64,000 nucleotides of DNA from Pseudomonadota bacterium (GTDB lineage Bacteria > Pseudomonadota > Alphaproteobacteria > Rhizobiales > Beijerinckiaceae). Numbering within the stretch: position 1 is the stretch's first letter; each line of letters starts with the position of its first letter. A program made the position numbers and the translations under genes. Shown here piece after piece: positions 26,834 to 36,567 of this stretch. The notes below the pieces were generated by a model. It had not been told where the DNA came from. It saw only the letters and a program-made list of their open reading frames with translations, and made no database searches. The stretch lies in assembly GCA_023386155.1 (NCBI GenBank), contig JAEWKH010000148.1, positions 1 through 64,000 on the forward strand, written 5' to 3'.

Positions 26834-27697
26834 TCAGAGATCCTTTCTCAGGCGCGGGTCGAGAAGATCGCGGAACCCGTCGCCGACCATTTGAAGGGAA
26901 AGAACGGAGAGGATGATCGCGATGCCGGGAAACAGGGTCATCCAGTCGGCCTGCCCGATATATTGCCGTCCTGCTGCGATCATGGTGCCCCAGGTCGGCA
27001 CTTCGGGGCTGACGCCGAGGCCGAGGAACGACAATCCGGCTTCCGCCAGCATGGCATAGGCGAAGATGAAGGTGCCCTGCACGAGGATGGGAGACACGAG
27101 GTTGCGCAGCACGTGCCGGGACATGATGCGCCAGGTCGGCACCCCGAGCGCCCGCGCCGCCTCGACATAGGGCAGTTCGCGGATGACGAGGGTGGCGGCG
27201 CGCACGATGCGGGCGAGGCGCGGCGTGTAGACGATACCCAGCGCCACGATGACCGTGACGAGGGACGGGCCGAGCGCCGCGACGAGCGCGATCGCCAGGA
27301 GGATGTCCGGGAAGGCCATCATGGCGTCGATGATGCGTGCGATCGGCGTGTCGAGGCGGCGGAAGAACCCGGCCACGAGGCCGAGCGCGACGCCGAAGAC
27401 GGCGGCGAAGGCCACGACGGACGCGCCGACGAGCAGGGAAAGCCGGCCCGCATAGATCGTGCGGCTGAACACGTCCCGGCCGAACTCGTCCGTGCCGAAC
27501 CAGTAGACGCTGCTCGGCGGCTTGAGCCGGTTCACCACGGAGAGGCGGCTCGGCGAGTAGGGGGCAATCAGCGGGGCCAGGATCGCCAGTGCAGCGACGA
27601 TCACGAGGATGAGAAGACCGATCATGACGGTCTTGCGGGTCACCAGCCGTGAGACGAAGCTCGCTTCGGCGACGGCGGGGGAGCTCACCGCGGCCAT
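26834..27697 (-). CDS. Peptide-type ABC permease (DppC-like)
   Basis: A 287-residue inner-membrane permease with six helices, a cytoplasmic N-terminus and the EAA loop YVEAARALGVPTWRIMSRHVL that contacts the ATPases. Family cues are GTDEFGRDVFSR and the late GWGTMI-like segment (PTWGTMIAAG). It overlaps the upstream permease stop by one base and is followed after four bases by the amidohydrolase gene. Confidence 0.94.
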   Translation of the reverse strand: MAAVSSPAVAEASFVSRLVTRKTVMIGLLILVIVAALAILAPLIAPYSPSRLSVVNRLKPPSSVYWFGTDEFGRDVFSRTIYAGRLSLLVGASVVAFAAVFGVALGLVAGFFRRLDTPIARIIDAMMAFPDILLAIALVAALGPSLVTVIVALGIVYTPRLARIVRAATLVIRELPYVEAARALGVPTWRIMSRHVLRNLVSPILVQGTFIFAYAMLAEAGLSFLGLGVSPEVPTWGTMIAAGRQYIGQADWMTLFPGIAIILSVLSLQMVGDGFRDLLDPRLRKDL

Positions 27698-28638
27698 CAG
27701 TAACGCACCCGCGGGTCGACGAGCAGATAGAGCATGTCGATCAGGAAGTTGATGAGAACATAGAGCGCCGCGACGATCAGGAGGGCGCCCTGGATGACGG
27801 GGTAGTCGCGCCGCAGGACGGCCGAGACGACGAGGCTGCCGACGCCGGGAAGGCCGAACACGGTTTCCGTCACCACGGCACCGGACACCAGGAGCGCGGC
27901 CGTCAGGCCGATCACGGTCAGGACCGGAATGAGAGCGTTCTTGAAGGCGTGCTTCATGACGACCCGGAACTCTCCCATGCCCTTCGAGCGGGCGGTGCGG
28001 ACGTAGTCGTCGTTAAGGACGTCGAGCATGCTCGCCCGCGTGAAGCGCAGGATGAGGGCCGATGAGACGATGCCGAGGGACAGGGCCGGAAGCACGAGAT
28101 GAGACAGCCTCGTGCCGAGGCTCGCGCCCGGTCCGCCATATCCGGAAACCGGGAACACGCCGAGGCGCACGGCGAAGAACTGGATCAGGAGAAGGCCGAG
28201 CCAGAAGCTCGGGACCGAGGCCGCGAGCATGGCGAGCGTGGTGGAGGCCTGATCGAAGAGCGAGCCGCGCCAGTAGGCGGACAGGATGCCGACCGGAATG
28301 GCGATCAGCCCGGCGATGAGGATGGAGAACAGCGTCAGGAAGAAGGTGGGTTCCGCACGCTCCGCCAGGGCCAGGAGAACGGGACGGTTCAGGAAGATGG
28401 ATTCGCCGAGATCGCCTTGCAGCAACTGCCCGAAGAAGATGCCGTACTGCACGATGATCGGCTGGTCGAGGCCGAGGCGGGTGCGCAAGCTGGCCACGTC
28501 CTGGGCTGTCGCATCGGGGCCGAGCATGACGGCGGCCGGATCACCGGGGGCGATGCGCACGATGATGAACACGATCGTGACGACCACGAACATCACGGCC
28601 AGCATGCCGAGCAAGCGTTGAAGGATGTAGCGGCTCAT
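27697..28638 (-). CDS. Peptide-type ABC permease (DppB-like)
   Basis: A 313-residue permease with six helices, the N-terminal MSRYILQRLLGMLAVM and RIAPGDPA cues of DppB/OppB, and the EAA loop YVRTARSKGMGEFRVVMKHA. Together with the next gene it forms the channel. It lies 65 bases after the binding-protein gene, with a strong hairpin in the gap. Confidence 0.94.
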   Translation of the reverse strand: MSRYILQRLLGMLAVMFVVVTIVFIIVRIAPGDPAAVMLGPDATAQDVASLRTRLGLDQPIIVQYGIFFGQLLQGDLGESIFLNRPVLLALAERAEPTFFLTLFSILIAGLIAIPVGILSAYWRGSLFDQASTTLAMLAASVPSFWLGLLLIQFFAVRLGVFPVSGYGGPGASLGTRLSHLVLPALSLGIVSSALILRFTRASMLDVLNDDYVRTARSKGMGEFRVVMKHAFKNALIPVLTVIGLTAALLVSGAVVTETVFGLPGVGSLVVSAVLRRDYPVIQGALLIVAALYVLINFLIDMLYLLVDPRVRY

Positions 28639-28664
28639 GCGTCGATCTGTGTGGAGGAATGTTT

Positions 28665-28688
28665 GGGGGCGCGGAGAATCGCGCCCCC
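28665..28688 (-). terminator. Hairpin after the binding-protein gene
   Basis: Perfect nine-base stem GGGGGCGCG / CGCGCCCCC with a six-base loop between the binding-protein stop and the permease start. Such hairpins commonly let binding protein accumulate above permease. Confidence 0.6.
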
Positions 28689-28702
28689 GGCGTGTTGTGC
28701 GC

Positions 28703-30226
28703 CTACTTCTTCAACGTCACGTTCCAGAAGTAAGGCCAGGGCGCGGGAACGACCCCTTCCAGCTTCGGAGACTGGGCCGAGAGGGCATTGAAGTCGCCGA
28801 TCTTGATGCTGGGGGTTTCGTCGTAGATGACCTTCTGGACTTCCGCCCAGAGGGCAGGGCGCTTGGCCGGATCGCTCTCCGTGTTGAAGGCATCGACCGC
28901 CGTCTTGCGGGCAGGGGTGGACCACCAGCCCGGCGAACTCTCGGAGAGCTGGCCAATGAGAGCCGGCTCCGGCAGGAACGGGCTGTGGGTGATGTAGATG
29001 TCCCACAGGGCCGGGTCAGCGCGCCGCTGGGTCAGCGTGGCCCAGTCGACCACCTGAAGATCGACCTTGAAGCCGGCCTGCTTCAGGTACTCCGCCGCCA
29101 CCTGAGCCATCTTGTAATGGAACTCGTACTGACGGCTGGTGAGGATGCGCAGCGGCTCGCTGTTGTAGTTGGCCTTTTTCAGGAGCGCCTTGGCCTTGTC
29201 GGGATCGGCGACATTGTACCGGCCCTCGACGCCCGCATCCGTGTGCCAGACATAGCCCTTGGGGTACATGGCCCCGTCGAGGGAATAGAACTCGGGATTG
29301 CCGAAGGCTGCGGCCAGCATGTCCTCCATGCTCAGGGCAAGGCGCACGGCCATGCGGGAATCGGCGTTGGCCATCACGCCCTGCTTCGTGTTCATCACGA
29401 AGACGGGCCAGCCGAACGGCTTGAGGATAACGGGCTTCGACGTCTGGAGATTCTTGATGCGGTCATAGGATTCGACCGGGAGGGAATCCACGTAGTCGAA
29501 CTGTCCGGAAATCGCGCCCTCGACACGGGTGTTGGGATCCGGCACCGGCACGAAGCGGATCTCGTCGAGGATCGGCTTGCGCGCGCCGCCATAGCCGTTT
29601 CCTTCGCCTTCGAGGGGCTTGTAGGACTCGTTGCGTACGAGCTGGATGTACTGGTCGGGCTTGCGTTCCTTGAGCTTGTAGGGGCCTGTGCCGACCGGCT
29701 CCTTCATCGGGACGTCCATCTTCTCCGACGGCATGATGACCGCGGCGGAGTTGTTGAAGGCCAGGAGCGCCAGGAGCGGGGCGTAGGGCGTCTTCAGGGC
29801 GATGCGCACCGTCGACGGATCGACGGCTTCCAGCTTGTCGACATTGCCGGCGACCTGCTTGCCGCGCGAGGCCTGTTCCATCCAGCGCTTGAGAGAGGCG
29901 ACGACGTCCTCGGACGTCATGTCCGATCCGTCATGAAACTTGATGCCGTCCCGCAGCTTGATCGTATAGACCTTGCCGCCCTCGGTGACCTCGGGAAGCG
30001 ACGCGGCCAGGAGAGGCGTGACCTTCCAATCCTTGTCGAAGGTGAACAGCGTCTCGAAGAAATGCTGAGTGACGATTCCAACCAGGTCCGCCGTCGAAAC
30101 CATCGGGTCGAGAGTCGGCGGTTCGCCGATCGTCGCCACATTGATGACCCCGCCGCCCGACTGAGCGAGAACTGGGCCCGTTGCGAGTATCGCAAGGCCG
30201 GATAGCAGTGCTTGTCTGATCCTCAT
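28703..30226 (-). CDS. Peptide-type ABC substrate-binding protein
   Basis: A 507-residue periplasmic binding protein of SBP family 5. A signal peptide (residues 1-20, ending VLAQS) precedes the domain. Landmarks are GEPPTLDPMVSTADL, TIKLRDGIKFHDGSDMTSED and EPVGTGPYKL. These proteins bind peptides, but also opines, nickel or acylated amino acids. The ATG at 30226 sits behind GAGGG; a GTG two codons upstream is rejected. First gene of the seven-gene operon ending in RidA. Confidence 0.94.
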   Translation of the reverse strand: MRIRQALLSGLAILATGPVLAQSGGGVINVATIGEPPTLDPMVSTADLVGIVTQHFFETLFTFDKDWKVTPLLAASLPEVTEGGKVYTIKLRDGIKFHDGSDMTSEDVVASLKRWMEQASRGKQVAGNVDKLEAVDPSTVRIALKTPYAPLLALLAFNNSAAVIMPSEKMDVPMKEPVGTGPYKLKERKPDQYIQLVRNESYKPLEGEGNGYGGARKPILDEIRFVPVPDPNTRVEGAISGQFDYVDSLPVESYDRIKNLQTSKPVILKPFGWPVFVMNTKQGVMANADSRMAVRLALSMEDMLAAAFGNPEFYSLDGAMYPKGYVWHTDAGVEGRYNVADPDKAKALLKKANYNSEPLRILTSRQYEFHYKMAQVAAEYLKQAGFKVDLQVVDWATLTQRRADPALWDIYITHSPFLPEPALIGQLSESSPGWWSTPARKTAVDAFNTESDPAKRPALWAEVQKVIYDETPSIKIGDFNALSAQSPKLEGVVPAPWPYFWNVTLKK

Positions 30227-30952
30227 GTTCACCCTCTTGCTCTATAATTATGTATTATTTGCTTTAGTTATGTCATAGTGAGAGACCAAGGGACCAAGGT
30301 CAATAGGAAAAAGAGGTGTGACTTCCGTAGAGTAGCCTTGGTGTGCGGAACGGACCCGCCCATTTCCTTCAGGCGATGCGCATGGCCCGTCGCAATGACG
30401 GGAAAGCTTCCGTCACGAGGTCGTGTCTCTCCGGTGGCCGAAGACTTTGAAGCGGCTCGGCAATGGTCATGTCTGCTGACCTATCTGCCCTAAAGTCGTC
30501 CCGCGATCGACCGGCTGTGAACGGTGCCGATGTCACTGCTTGATATGCGGCGCATCTTCCTAGAATATCCAGACCAACAACATCGGAAGCCTGCGTCAGA
30601 CGGGCAAGAGGAACAACGGGGGCCGGGAGGAAGCGCATGCTTGAATGCGAGCGCGCGACTTGGACGCCCCATGGGTCCGCCATCGAGCCGGATGAACGCA
30701 TCCGGGCACGCCATCCTGCGGACATGCCGACAGCCGGCCGGCCTGAAGCCTCAAGCCCACGACCGCCCTCGAAGCACATACGAGCGCCTTCGCCGTGAAG
30801 CGGTCCGGCAGAAACATTCCCATCACGTCCGATCCGGCTCTCGTCCACGCCGGCTGGAGAGCAAGAACGGAGATCGGCTGACTTCAACGGCGCGGCTGAT
30901 CCGGGCGGCCACGCATGTCACCAGAGATCCCGGATCATGGAGGAAGCGAACG
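30227..30952. other. Intergenic region between two ABC loci, no gene supported
   Basis: It holds the divergent promoters of the binding-protein genes at 30226 (leftward) and 30953 (rightward). The first 60 bases are AT-rich (TATAATTATG at about 30242-30251), unlike the surrounding DNA. Longer reading frames in both directions have no recognisable domain and mutually overlap; decayed coding sequence is possible. Confidence 0.4.
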
Positions 30953-32272
30953 ATGACCCTGTCTAGACGTGATCTGCTTCTTGGAACGGCGGGCCTCGCC
31001 GCGGGTGCGGCGGGAGCCCAGCTTCTGAATGCCGGGCCGGCCTTCGCGCAAGCCGCCGCCCCGCAATACAAGCCGGAGCAGGGTGCCACCCTGCGCGTGC
31101 TGCGCTGGACGCCCTTCGTGAAGGGTGACGAGGATTCCTGGCTCGCCAATACGAAGAAGTTTACCGAAGCCACCGGCGTCGAGGTGCGCGTCGACAAGGA
31201 AAGCTGGGAGGACATTCGGCCCAAGGCGGCGGTCGCGGCCAATGTCGGCTCTGGACCCGACGTCATGCTCGTGTGGTTCGACGACCCGTTCCAGTATCCG
31301 GACAAGCTCCTCGACGTCACCGACATCGCGAGCAGCTTCGCCAGCAAGTATGGCGGCTATTATCCGGGTCCCGAAGGCTATGCCAAGCAGGGGGACAAGT
31401 TCATCGCGCTCCCGCTCGCAGCGATCGGCAACGGCATTCTCTACCGCGACAGCATGGTCAAGGCGGCGGGCTTCTCGAAGTTTCCCGAGAAGTCGGACGA
31501 GTTCCTCGAATTGTGCAAGGCCCTCAAGGCCAAGAGCAAGCCTGCGGGATTCGCGCTCGGCAAGGCCGTCGGCGACGGCAACAACTTCGCGCATTGGATC
31601 GTCTGGAGCCATGGCGGCAAGATGGTCGACGAGAGCGGAAAGGTCGTCATCAACTCGCCGGAGACGATCAAGGCGCTGCAATATGCCCGCGAGCTGTACC
31701 AGACCTTTATCCCGGGCACCGAGAGCTGGCTCGACATCAACAACAACCGCGTCTTCCTGGCAGGCGACGTATCCGTGACGGCGAACGGCGTCTCGCTCTA
31801 CTACTCGGCCAAGAACGATCCGAAGATGGCGGAACTGGCGCAGGACATCCGCTCGACGACGATGCCCGTCGGCCCGGTGGGCGAGTCGGTCGAACTGCAC
31901 CAGACCACCTCGGCGGTGATCTTCAAGTACACGAAGTTCCCGAACGCGGCGCGCGCCTATCTGCAGTTCATGCTCGACAAGCCGCAGATGGACGCCTGGA
32001 TTACAGGATCGAGCGCCTATTGCTGCCCGCCCCTGAAAGGCCTGATCGACAACCCTGTCTGGACGTCGGATCCGGTCCACGAGCCCTACAAGCGCGCTTC
32101 TTCGACCTTGCGTCCCAACGGCTATGCGGGACCGCTGGGCTATCCGTCCGCCGCCACGATGGCGGATTACGTGATGGTCGACATGGTGGCCGAGGCTGCC
32201 ACGGGACAGCGCACCCCGGAGGAAGCCGCCAAGCGCGCGGAGCAGCGGGCCAACCGCTACTATCGAGTCTGA
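30953..32272 (+). CDS. Sugar-type ABC substrate-binding protein, Tat-exported
   Basis: A 439-residue SBP family 1 protein. The N-terminus has a twin-arginine motif SRRDLLLG and a signal ending AFAQA. RVLRWTPFV opens the mature domain and the late W/Y-rich ITGSSAYCCPPL region is typical of carbohydrate or polyol binders. Tat export is less usual than Sec for this class. The ATG follows GGAGGAAG. A terminator separates it from the two permease genes that follow. Confidence 0.9.
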   Translation: MTLSRRDLLLGTAGLAAGAAGAQLLNAGPAFAQAAAPQYKPEQGATLRVLRWTPFVKGDEDSWLANTKKFTEATGVEVRVDKESWEDIRPKAAVAANVGSGPDVMLVWFDDPFQYPDKLLDVTDIASSFASKYGGYYPGPEGYAKQGDKFIALPLAAIGNGILYRDSMVKAAGFSKFPEKSDEFLELCKALKAKSKPAGFALGKAVGDGNNFAHWIVWSHGGKMVDESGKVVINSPETIKALQYARELYQTFIPGTESWLDINNNRVFLAGDVSVTANGVSLYYSAKNDPKMAELAQDIRSTTMPVGPVGESVELHQTTSAVIFKYTKFPNAARAYLQFMLDKPQMDAWITGSSAYCCPPLKGLIDNPVWTSDPVHEPYKRASSTLRPNGYAGPLGYPSAATMADYVMVDMVAEAATGQRTPEEAAKRAEQRANRYYRV

Positions 32273-32282
32273 CGAACCCGAA

Positions 32283-32310
32283 GGGGCGGCGGGAATGCGC
32301 CGCCCCTTTT
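32283..32310 (+). terminator. Terminator/attenuator after the sugar-binding protein
   Basis: Perfect nine-base stem GGGGCGGCG / CGCCGCCCC with a six-base loop and four T residues, placed 11 bases after the stop. It likely reduces permease relative to binding protein. Confidence 0.75.
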
Positions 32311-32336
32311 CATGTTGACGATGTCGGAGGCGCTCC

Positions 32337-33284
32337 ATGGTCGATGCTGCCCTTTCCCGCGCCGGCGCGACGGCAGCGCCAGCCCGCACGCCGCTTATGC
32401 AGAGCAAGGTCCTTCTCGGGCTGCTCTTCATGCTGCCCGCGGCCATATTCCTTCTGGTCTTTCTGTCCTATCCGCTCGGTCTCGGCGTCTGGCTCGGGTT
32501 CACCGACACGCGCATCGGGCGACCGGGCATCTTCGTGGGGCTGGAGAACTACCAGCTTCTCTGGGACGACAGCATCTTCTGGCTCTCCGTCTTCAACACG
32601 ATCCTGTACACGGTCGTGGCCTCGATCCTGAAGTTCATGCTGGGCCTCTGGCTCGCGCTTCTCCTCAACGAGCACATCCCCTTCAAGGCCTTCTTCCGCG
32701 CCATCGTCCTGTTGCCTTGGGTGGTGCCGACGGTGCTTTCGGCCATCGCCTTCTGGTGGATCTACGACACGCAGTTCTCGATCATTTCCTGGGCTCTCAT
32801 GGAACTCGGATGGATCAGTTCTCCCATCAACTTCCTCGGCGATCCGAACAACGCCCGCGCCACCGTCATCCTCACCAATGTGTGGCGCGGCATTCCATTC
32901 GTGGCGATCACGCTGCTGGCGGGGCTTCAGACGATTTCCCCCTCGCTGCACGAGGCGGCGACCCTCGATGGCGCGAGTTCCTGGCAGCGGTTCCGCTTCA
33001 TCACCCTGCCCATGCTCACGCCCTTGATCGCCGTGGTGATGACCTTCTCCGTGCTGTTCACCTTCACGGATTTCCAGCTCATCTATGTGCTGACGCGAGG
33101 CGGGCCCCTCAACGCGACCCATCTCATGGCGACCTTGAGCTTCCAGAGGGCCATTCCCGGCGGCCAGCTGGGCGAAGGCGCGGCGATCGCGGTCGCGATG
33201 GTGCCGTTCCTTCTCGCCGCGATTCTCTTCAGCTATTTCGGGCTGCAGCGCCGCCGCTGGCAGCAGGGAGGGGCCGATACATGA
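32337..33284 (+). CDS. Sugar-type ABC permease (MalF/UgpA-like)
   Basis: A 315-residue permease with six helices and the EAA loop LHEAATLDGASSWQRFRFITLPML. The N-terminal MLPAAIFLLVFLSYPLGLGVWLGF is typical of the first permease of carbohydrate importers. The stop overlaps the next permease start (ATGA). Confidence 0.93.
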   Translation: MVDAALSRAGATAAPARTPLMQSKVLLGLLFMLPAAIFLLVFLSYPLGLGVWLGFTDTRIGRPGIFVGLENYQLLWDDSIFWLSVFNTILYTVVASILKFMLGLWLALLLNEHIPFKAFFRAIVLLPWVVPTVLSAIAFWWIYDTQFSIISWALMELGWISSPINFLGDPNNARATVILTNVWRGIPFVAITLLAGLQTISPSLHEAATLDGASSWQRFRFITLPMLTPLIAVVMTFSVLFTFTDFQLIYVLTRGGPLNATHLMATLSFQRAIPGGQLGEGAAIAVAMVPFLLAAILFSYFGLQRRRWQQGGADT

Positions 33285-34180
33285 GCTCGAGCGCCAGATC
33301 CGCAGATCCCACCATCGCCGACGACAGCGTCGGCATGAGCTATCTCGACCGCACGCCGCGGCGGCTGCTCACCGTATACCTTCCGCTGGCGGTCTTCGTG
33401 TTCGTCCTCCTCTTTCCCTTCTACTGGATGACGATCACGGCCCTGAAGCCCAATGCGGAACTCAACAATTTCCGCGACTACAACCCGTTCTGGCCGTCCA
33501 ACCCGACATTGCAGAACATCTATTACCTCCTGTTCGAGACGTCCTATCCCGGCTGGCTCGTCAACACGATGGCGGTGGCGGTCGGATCCACGATCCTTTC
33601 TCTCGTCGCGGCGGTGTTCGCGGCCTATGCCATCGAGCGGATCCGCTTTCCCGGGGCCCGCTGGACGGGACTGGCGATTTTCCTCGCCTATCTGGTGCCG
33701 CCCTCGATCCTCTTCATTCCGCTGGCGGTCATGATCTTCAAGTTCGGGATCTACGATACGAAGCTCGCCCTGATCTTCACCTACCCGACCTTCCTGGTCC
33801 CTTTCTGCACCTGGCTGCTGATGGGCTATTTCCGCTCCATCCCCTATGAACTAGAGGAATGCGCCCTCGTTGATGGAGCGTCCCGCTGGCAGATCCTGAC
33901 GAGGATCATGCTGCCGCTGGCGGTGCCGGGCCTTATCTCGGCCGGCATTTTCGCCTTCACCCTCTCCTGGAATGAATTCATCTACGCGCTCACCTTCATC
34001 CAGTCCTCCGAGAACAAGACCGTTCCCGTGGGCGTGCTGACCGAGCTCGTGCGCGGCGACGTCTACGAGTGGGGGGCGCTCATGGCGGGAGCCCTCCTGG
34101 GGTCGCTGCCCGTCGTGCTGCTCTACTCGTTCTTCGTGGACTACTATGTCTCCTCCATGACCGGTGCCGTGAAGGAATGA
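33281..34180 (+). CDS. Sugar-type ABC permease (MalG/UgpE-like)
   Basis: A 299-residue permease. LFPFYWMTITALKPNAEL near the N-terminus and the EAA loop YELEECALVDGASRWQILTR place it in the MalG group. The ATG at 33281 overlaps the previous stop. No ABC ATPase follows: the next gene encodes EcsC, whose start overlaps this stop. The transporter must therefore borrow a shared ATPase (MsmX/UgpC type) from elsewhere. Confidence 0.93.
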   Translation: MSSSARSADPTIADDSVGMSYLDRTPRRLLTVYLPLAVFVFVLLFPFYWMTITALKPNAELNNFRDYNPFWPSNPTLQNIYYLLFETSYPGWLVNTMAVAVGSTILSLVAAVFAAYAIERIRFPGARWTGLAIFLAYLVPPSILFIPLAVMIFKFGIYDTKLALIFTYPTFLVPFCTWLLMGYFRSIPYELEECALVDGASRWQILTRIMLPLAVPGLISAGIFAFTLSWNEFIYALTFIQSSENKTVPVGVLTELVRGDVYEWGALMAGALLGSLPVVLLYSFFVDYYVSSMTGAVKE

Positions 34181-35088
34181 TCGGGGAGGGCCTGTTGCTC
34201 CGGGCCGGGGATACCCAGATGAGGGGTATGAGCCCGGATCTTAGCAGGCAGGACAGGTCACAGCTGGCGCGGGGCGATCATGCATCGCCCGTGATCGCCC
34301 TTTCGGACGAAGACCGCGAAGCGCTGCGGCGGGCCGTCCATGCGCTCGAGGGGCCGAGTTACGTGGCTCGGCTGTCGGCCGTGGCCGGTCGGCCCGTCGA
34401 GTTGCTCGGGCAGGCGCTTCCGGTCCCGGTCTCCGACGTGATCTCCAGGGCGACGCAGGCGGCGCTCACCCGTGCGCTGCGCTACGCCCTGAAGACGATC
34501 CCCAAGGAGGGCAGGAATCCCGAGACCCGGGCCCACAAGGCGCTTGCCATGCTGTCCGGGGCCATGGGCGGGGCACTCGGCATCTCGGCGGTCCTCATGG
34601 AGCTTCCCATCTCCACGACGATCATGCTGCGGTCGATCGCGCGGATCGCCCAGAGCGAGGGAGAGGACCTCGCCGATCCCGCGACCGGGCTGGCATGCGT
34701 TCAGGTCTTTGCCCTGGGGGGACACACCGGCTCCGACAACCTCCACGAGGCCGGCTACTTCGCCGTGCGGGCCGCGATGGCCAAGTCCGTCACCCGCGCC
34801 CTGCAGCAGATGGCCGGACGCGGCGTCGTCGACGAGAGCACGTCGGCCATCGTGCGCCTGCTCGCCCAGATCGGATCCCGGTTCGGCGTGGTCGTCTCGC
34901 AGAAGGTCGCCGCCCAGGCCGTTCCGGTCCTCGGGGCAATCGGCGGCGCGGCCGTCAACGCGGCCTTCGTCGACCACTTCCAGACGCTCGCCCGCGGGCA
35001 TTTCACCGTGCGCCGCCTGGAGCGGACCTACGGCAAGGGGACGGTCCGGCTGGCTTACGACCGGATCCGGGAGAGCATGAAAGCGTAA
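34177..35088 (+). CDS. EcsC family protein
   Basis: A 303-residue protein of the EcsC family. Features are LSDEDREALRRAVHALEGPS, a Gly/Ala-rich hydrophobic hairpin LSGAMGGALGISAVLMELPISTT, CVQVFALGGH, and a second amphipathic hydrophobic region (VVVSQKVAAQAVPVLGAIGGAAVNAAF). The first ATG overlaps the permease stop, suggesting coupling; ATGs at 34219 and 34228 are alternatives. EcsC proteins are loosely linked to membranes and transport in Bacillus, but their biochemical role is unknown. The link to the ABC importer is positional only. Confidence 0.75.
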   Translation: MIGEGLLLRAGDTQMRGMSPDLSRQDRSQLARGDHASPVIALSDEDREALRRAVHALEGPSYVARLSAVAGRPVELLGQALPVPVSDVISRATQAALTRALRYALKTIPKEGRNPETRAHKALAMLSGAMGGALGISAVLMELPISTTIMLRSIARIAQSEGEDLADPATGLACVQVFALGGHTGSDNLHEAGYFAVRAAMAKSVTRALQQMAGRGVVDESTSAIVRLLAQIGSRFGVVVSQKVAAQAVPVLGAIGGAAVNAAFVDHFQTLARGHFTVRRLERTYGKGTVRLAYDRIRESMKA

Positions 35089-35136
35089 GCCTCTCCATCC
35101 GAGGCTGCCGATGAGAGCCTTCGTGACGTGAATGGT

Positions 35137-36264
35137 TCAGACTGCTCGATCGGACCGGCGGGCGGTCCTGCTCCTGGTGGCCAGGGGCGGGACGAGATCC
35201 TGTCCGCGACCGGCCGTGACGACGAGGCGCTTCACTTCCCCTCTCAGATAGGCCTGGAGGAAGCGGTCGTAATTCCTGAACGAAACACATCCGTTCGAGT
35301 CACCGCGCGGGCCGAGCAGGTAGGTATGGGCGAGAATCCCGTCCCGGCCATAGATCGCCGCGCTGCCGCCGACAGGGGTGAGGCGCAGGGCACGCACGCC
35401 GTGGAAGAGCTTCTCGCGCTCGGTGACGACATAGGTGCCCGGCGGCGTTGCGCCCTTCATGCGCACATTCACGTAACGCGGATTGTCCATCATGTCGCCG
35501 AGGCCCGAATGCGCCTCCAGCCTTTCGCCGTTCGGCAGGATGACCACCTGCGCGGAGATGTCGTAGACGGCGGTTCCGCCGCTTCCGGCATCGGGCTGCG
35601 GGACGAAGCGCGAGGTCGGCGCAATGCTGCCCGTGCTGTCGCCGAGCGACGCGTAGCTGAGAGCGGCGTCTGGGGCGGAGGCCGGCTTGATGCCAAAGAG
35701 CTTTTCGATGAAGGAGCGATTGTCGGCGGGCGCGCTGGCGACGGATGCCGACCGCGGGGATGCTGCCGGCATGCGGACCGGAGCGCTTGCCACCTGAGCC
35801 GACGGCGCCGGCTTCTGGGGCAGCAGATCGGCCGGGCGCGGCACGGGCAGGGGGACCGGCGCGGCAACGGGTTGCGGAGCTTCGGCCTGAATCGGGGCCG
35901 GGGCGGGCTGAGCGGGTGTCTCAGGGGCTGGAAGAGCAATGGGCGCGAGGCTCGCATGGCGCTGCACCGGCGGCGACCGGAAGGCCGCCTGGAGCGGAGC
36001 GTTGTGTGCGAGGCGAAGGGCCTCGGCCTTCATGGCGAGCGTGGGATCGACCAGCGTCGGGTCGAGGGTGGCCGTCGACACCTCCTGCGAGGGCGCCGCG
36101 ATGCCGCTTACGCTTTCGAAGGGCGGTTCACCGCTCCAGTTCTGGAAATCGACGAAATAGGCCAGCGGGCTCATCGAGATCGCCACCAGGGCCGCCGTCG
36201 GAAAAAGACTGCGCCGCTTTCTGCGCGGGGCGCGACCGCCTGACGGATAGGGGCTGTGCAACAT
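35137..36264 (-). CDS. DUF2778 (Tlde1-like) L,D-transpeptidase-fold protein
   Basis: A 375-residue protein with a basic N-terminus and one membrane segment (SLFPTAALVAISMSPLAYFV), then a long Pro/Ala-rich linker (about residues 90-215). The C-terminal domain carries HTYLLGPRGDSNGCVSF, the His and Cys motif of the L,D-transpeptidase/Tlde1 fold. DUF2778 proteins are common in rhizobia; some relatives are peptidoglycan-cutting toxins. No immunity gene is recognisable next to it, so a cell-wall housekeeping role is as likely. The ATG at 36264 gives the best N-terminus. Confidence 0.8.
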   Translation of the reverse strand: MLHSPYPSGGRAPRRKRRSLFPTAALVAISMSPLAYFVDFQNWSGEPPFESVSGIAAPSQEVSTATLDPTLVDPTLAMKAEALRLAHNAPLQAAFRSPPVQRHASLAPIALPAPETPAQPAPAPIQAEAPQPVAAPVPLPVPRPADLLPQKPAPSAQVASAPVRMPAASPRSASVASAPADNRSFIEKLFGIKPASAPDAALSYASLGDSTGSIAPTSRFVPQPDAGSGGTAVYDISAQVVILPNGERLEAHSGLGDMMDNPRYVNVRMKGATPPGTYVVTEREKLFHGVRALRLTPVGGSAAIYGRDGILAHTYLLGPRGDSNGCVSFRNYDRFLQAYLRGEVKRLVVTAGRGQDLVPPLATRSRTARRSDRAV

Positions 36265-36567
36265 GGCGAACTCTACGCAACAACGCGATCGCGCATGAGA
36301 TGCCTCGAGCCTGTCATGCGGCGCGGAAGCGAACGCCGGGGCGGCCGGGGCCTTCATGCGTGAAGCAATATCTTCACGAGGCCCGATTAGACGACGGCCT
36401 GGTTAAATTAGGGATAATCGGATGCGTCGCCGACGAAAGAATCCAGGTGCGCCGCCGGAAGCCTGCGGAAGCAGGGTTGCGTGCGCTGGGTCACAGATCG
36501 CGGCGCCGGCACAGGATATGGATAGGAGAGGGGGTATATTTCCCGCCTCAATCGGGAGGACCTCGGC
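36265..36567. other. Intergenic region between DUF2778 and methyltransferase genes
   Basis: Divergent promoter region of 303 bases. No convincing small gene, repeat or operator is seen. Confidence 0.4.

Noticed and set aside
30369..30887. 172-codon minus-strand frame between the two ABC loci
   Set aside because: No domain, no Shine-Dalgarno, and overlaps equally long frames on the other strand.
35137..36264. DUF2778 protein as a secreted antibacterial toxin
   Set aside because: No immunity gene or secretion system adjoins it, and it has its own membrane anchor.
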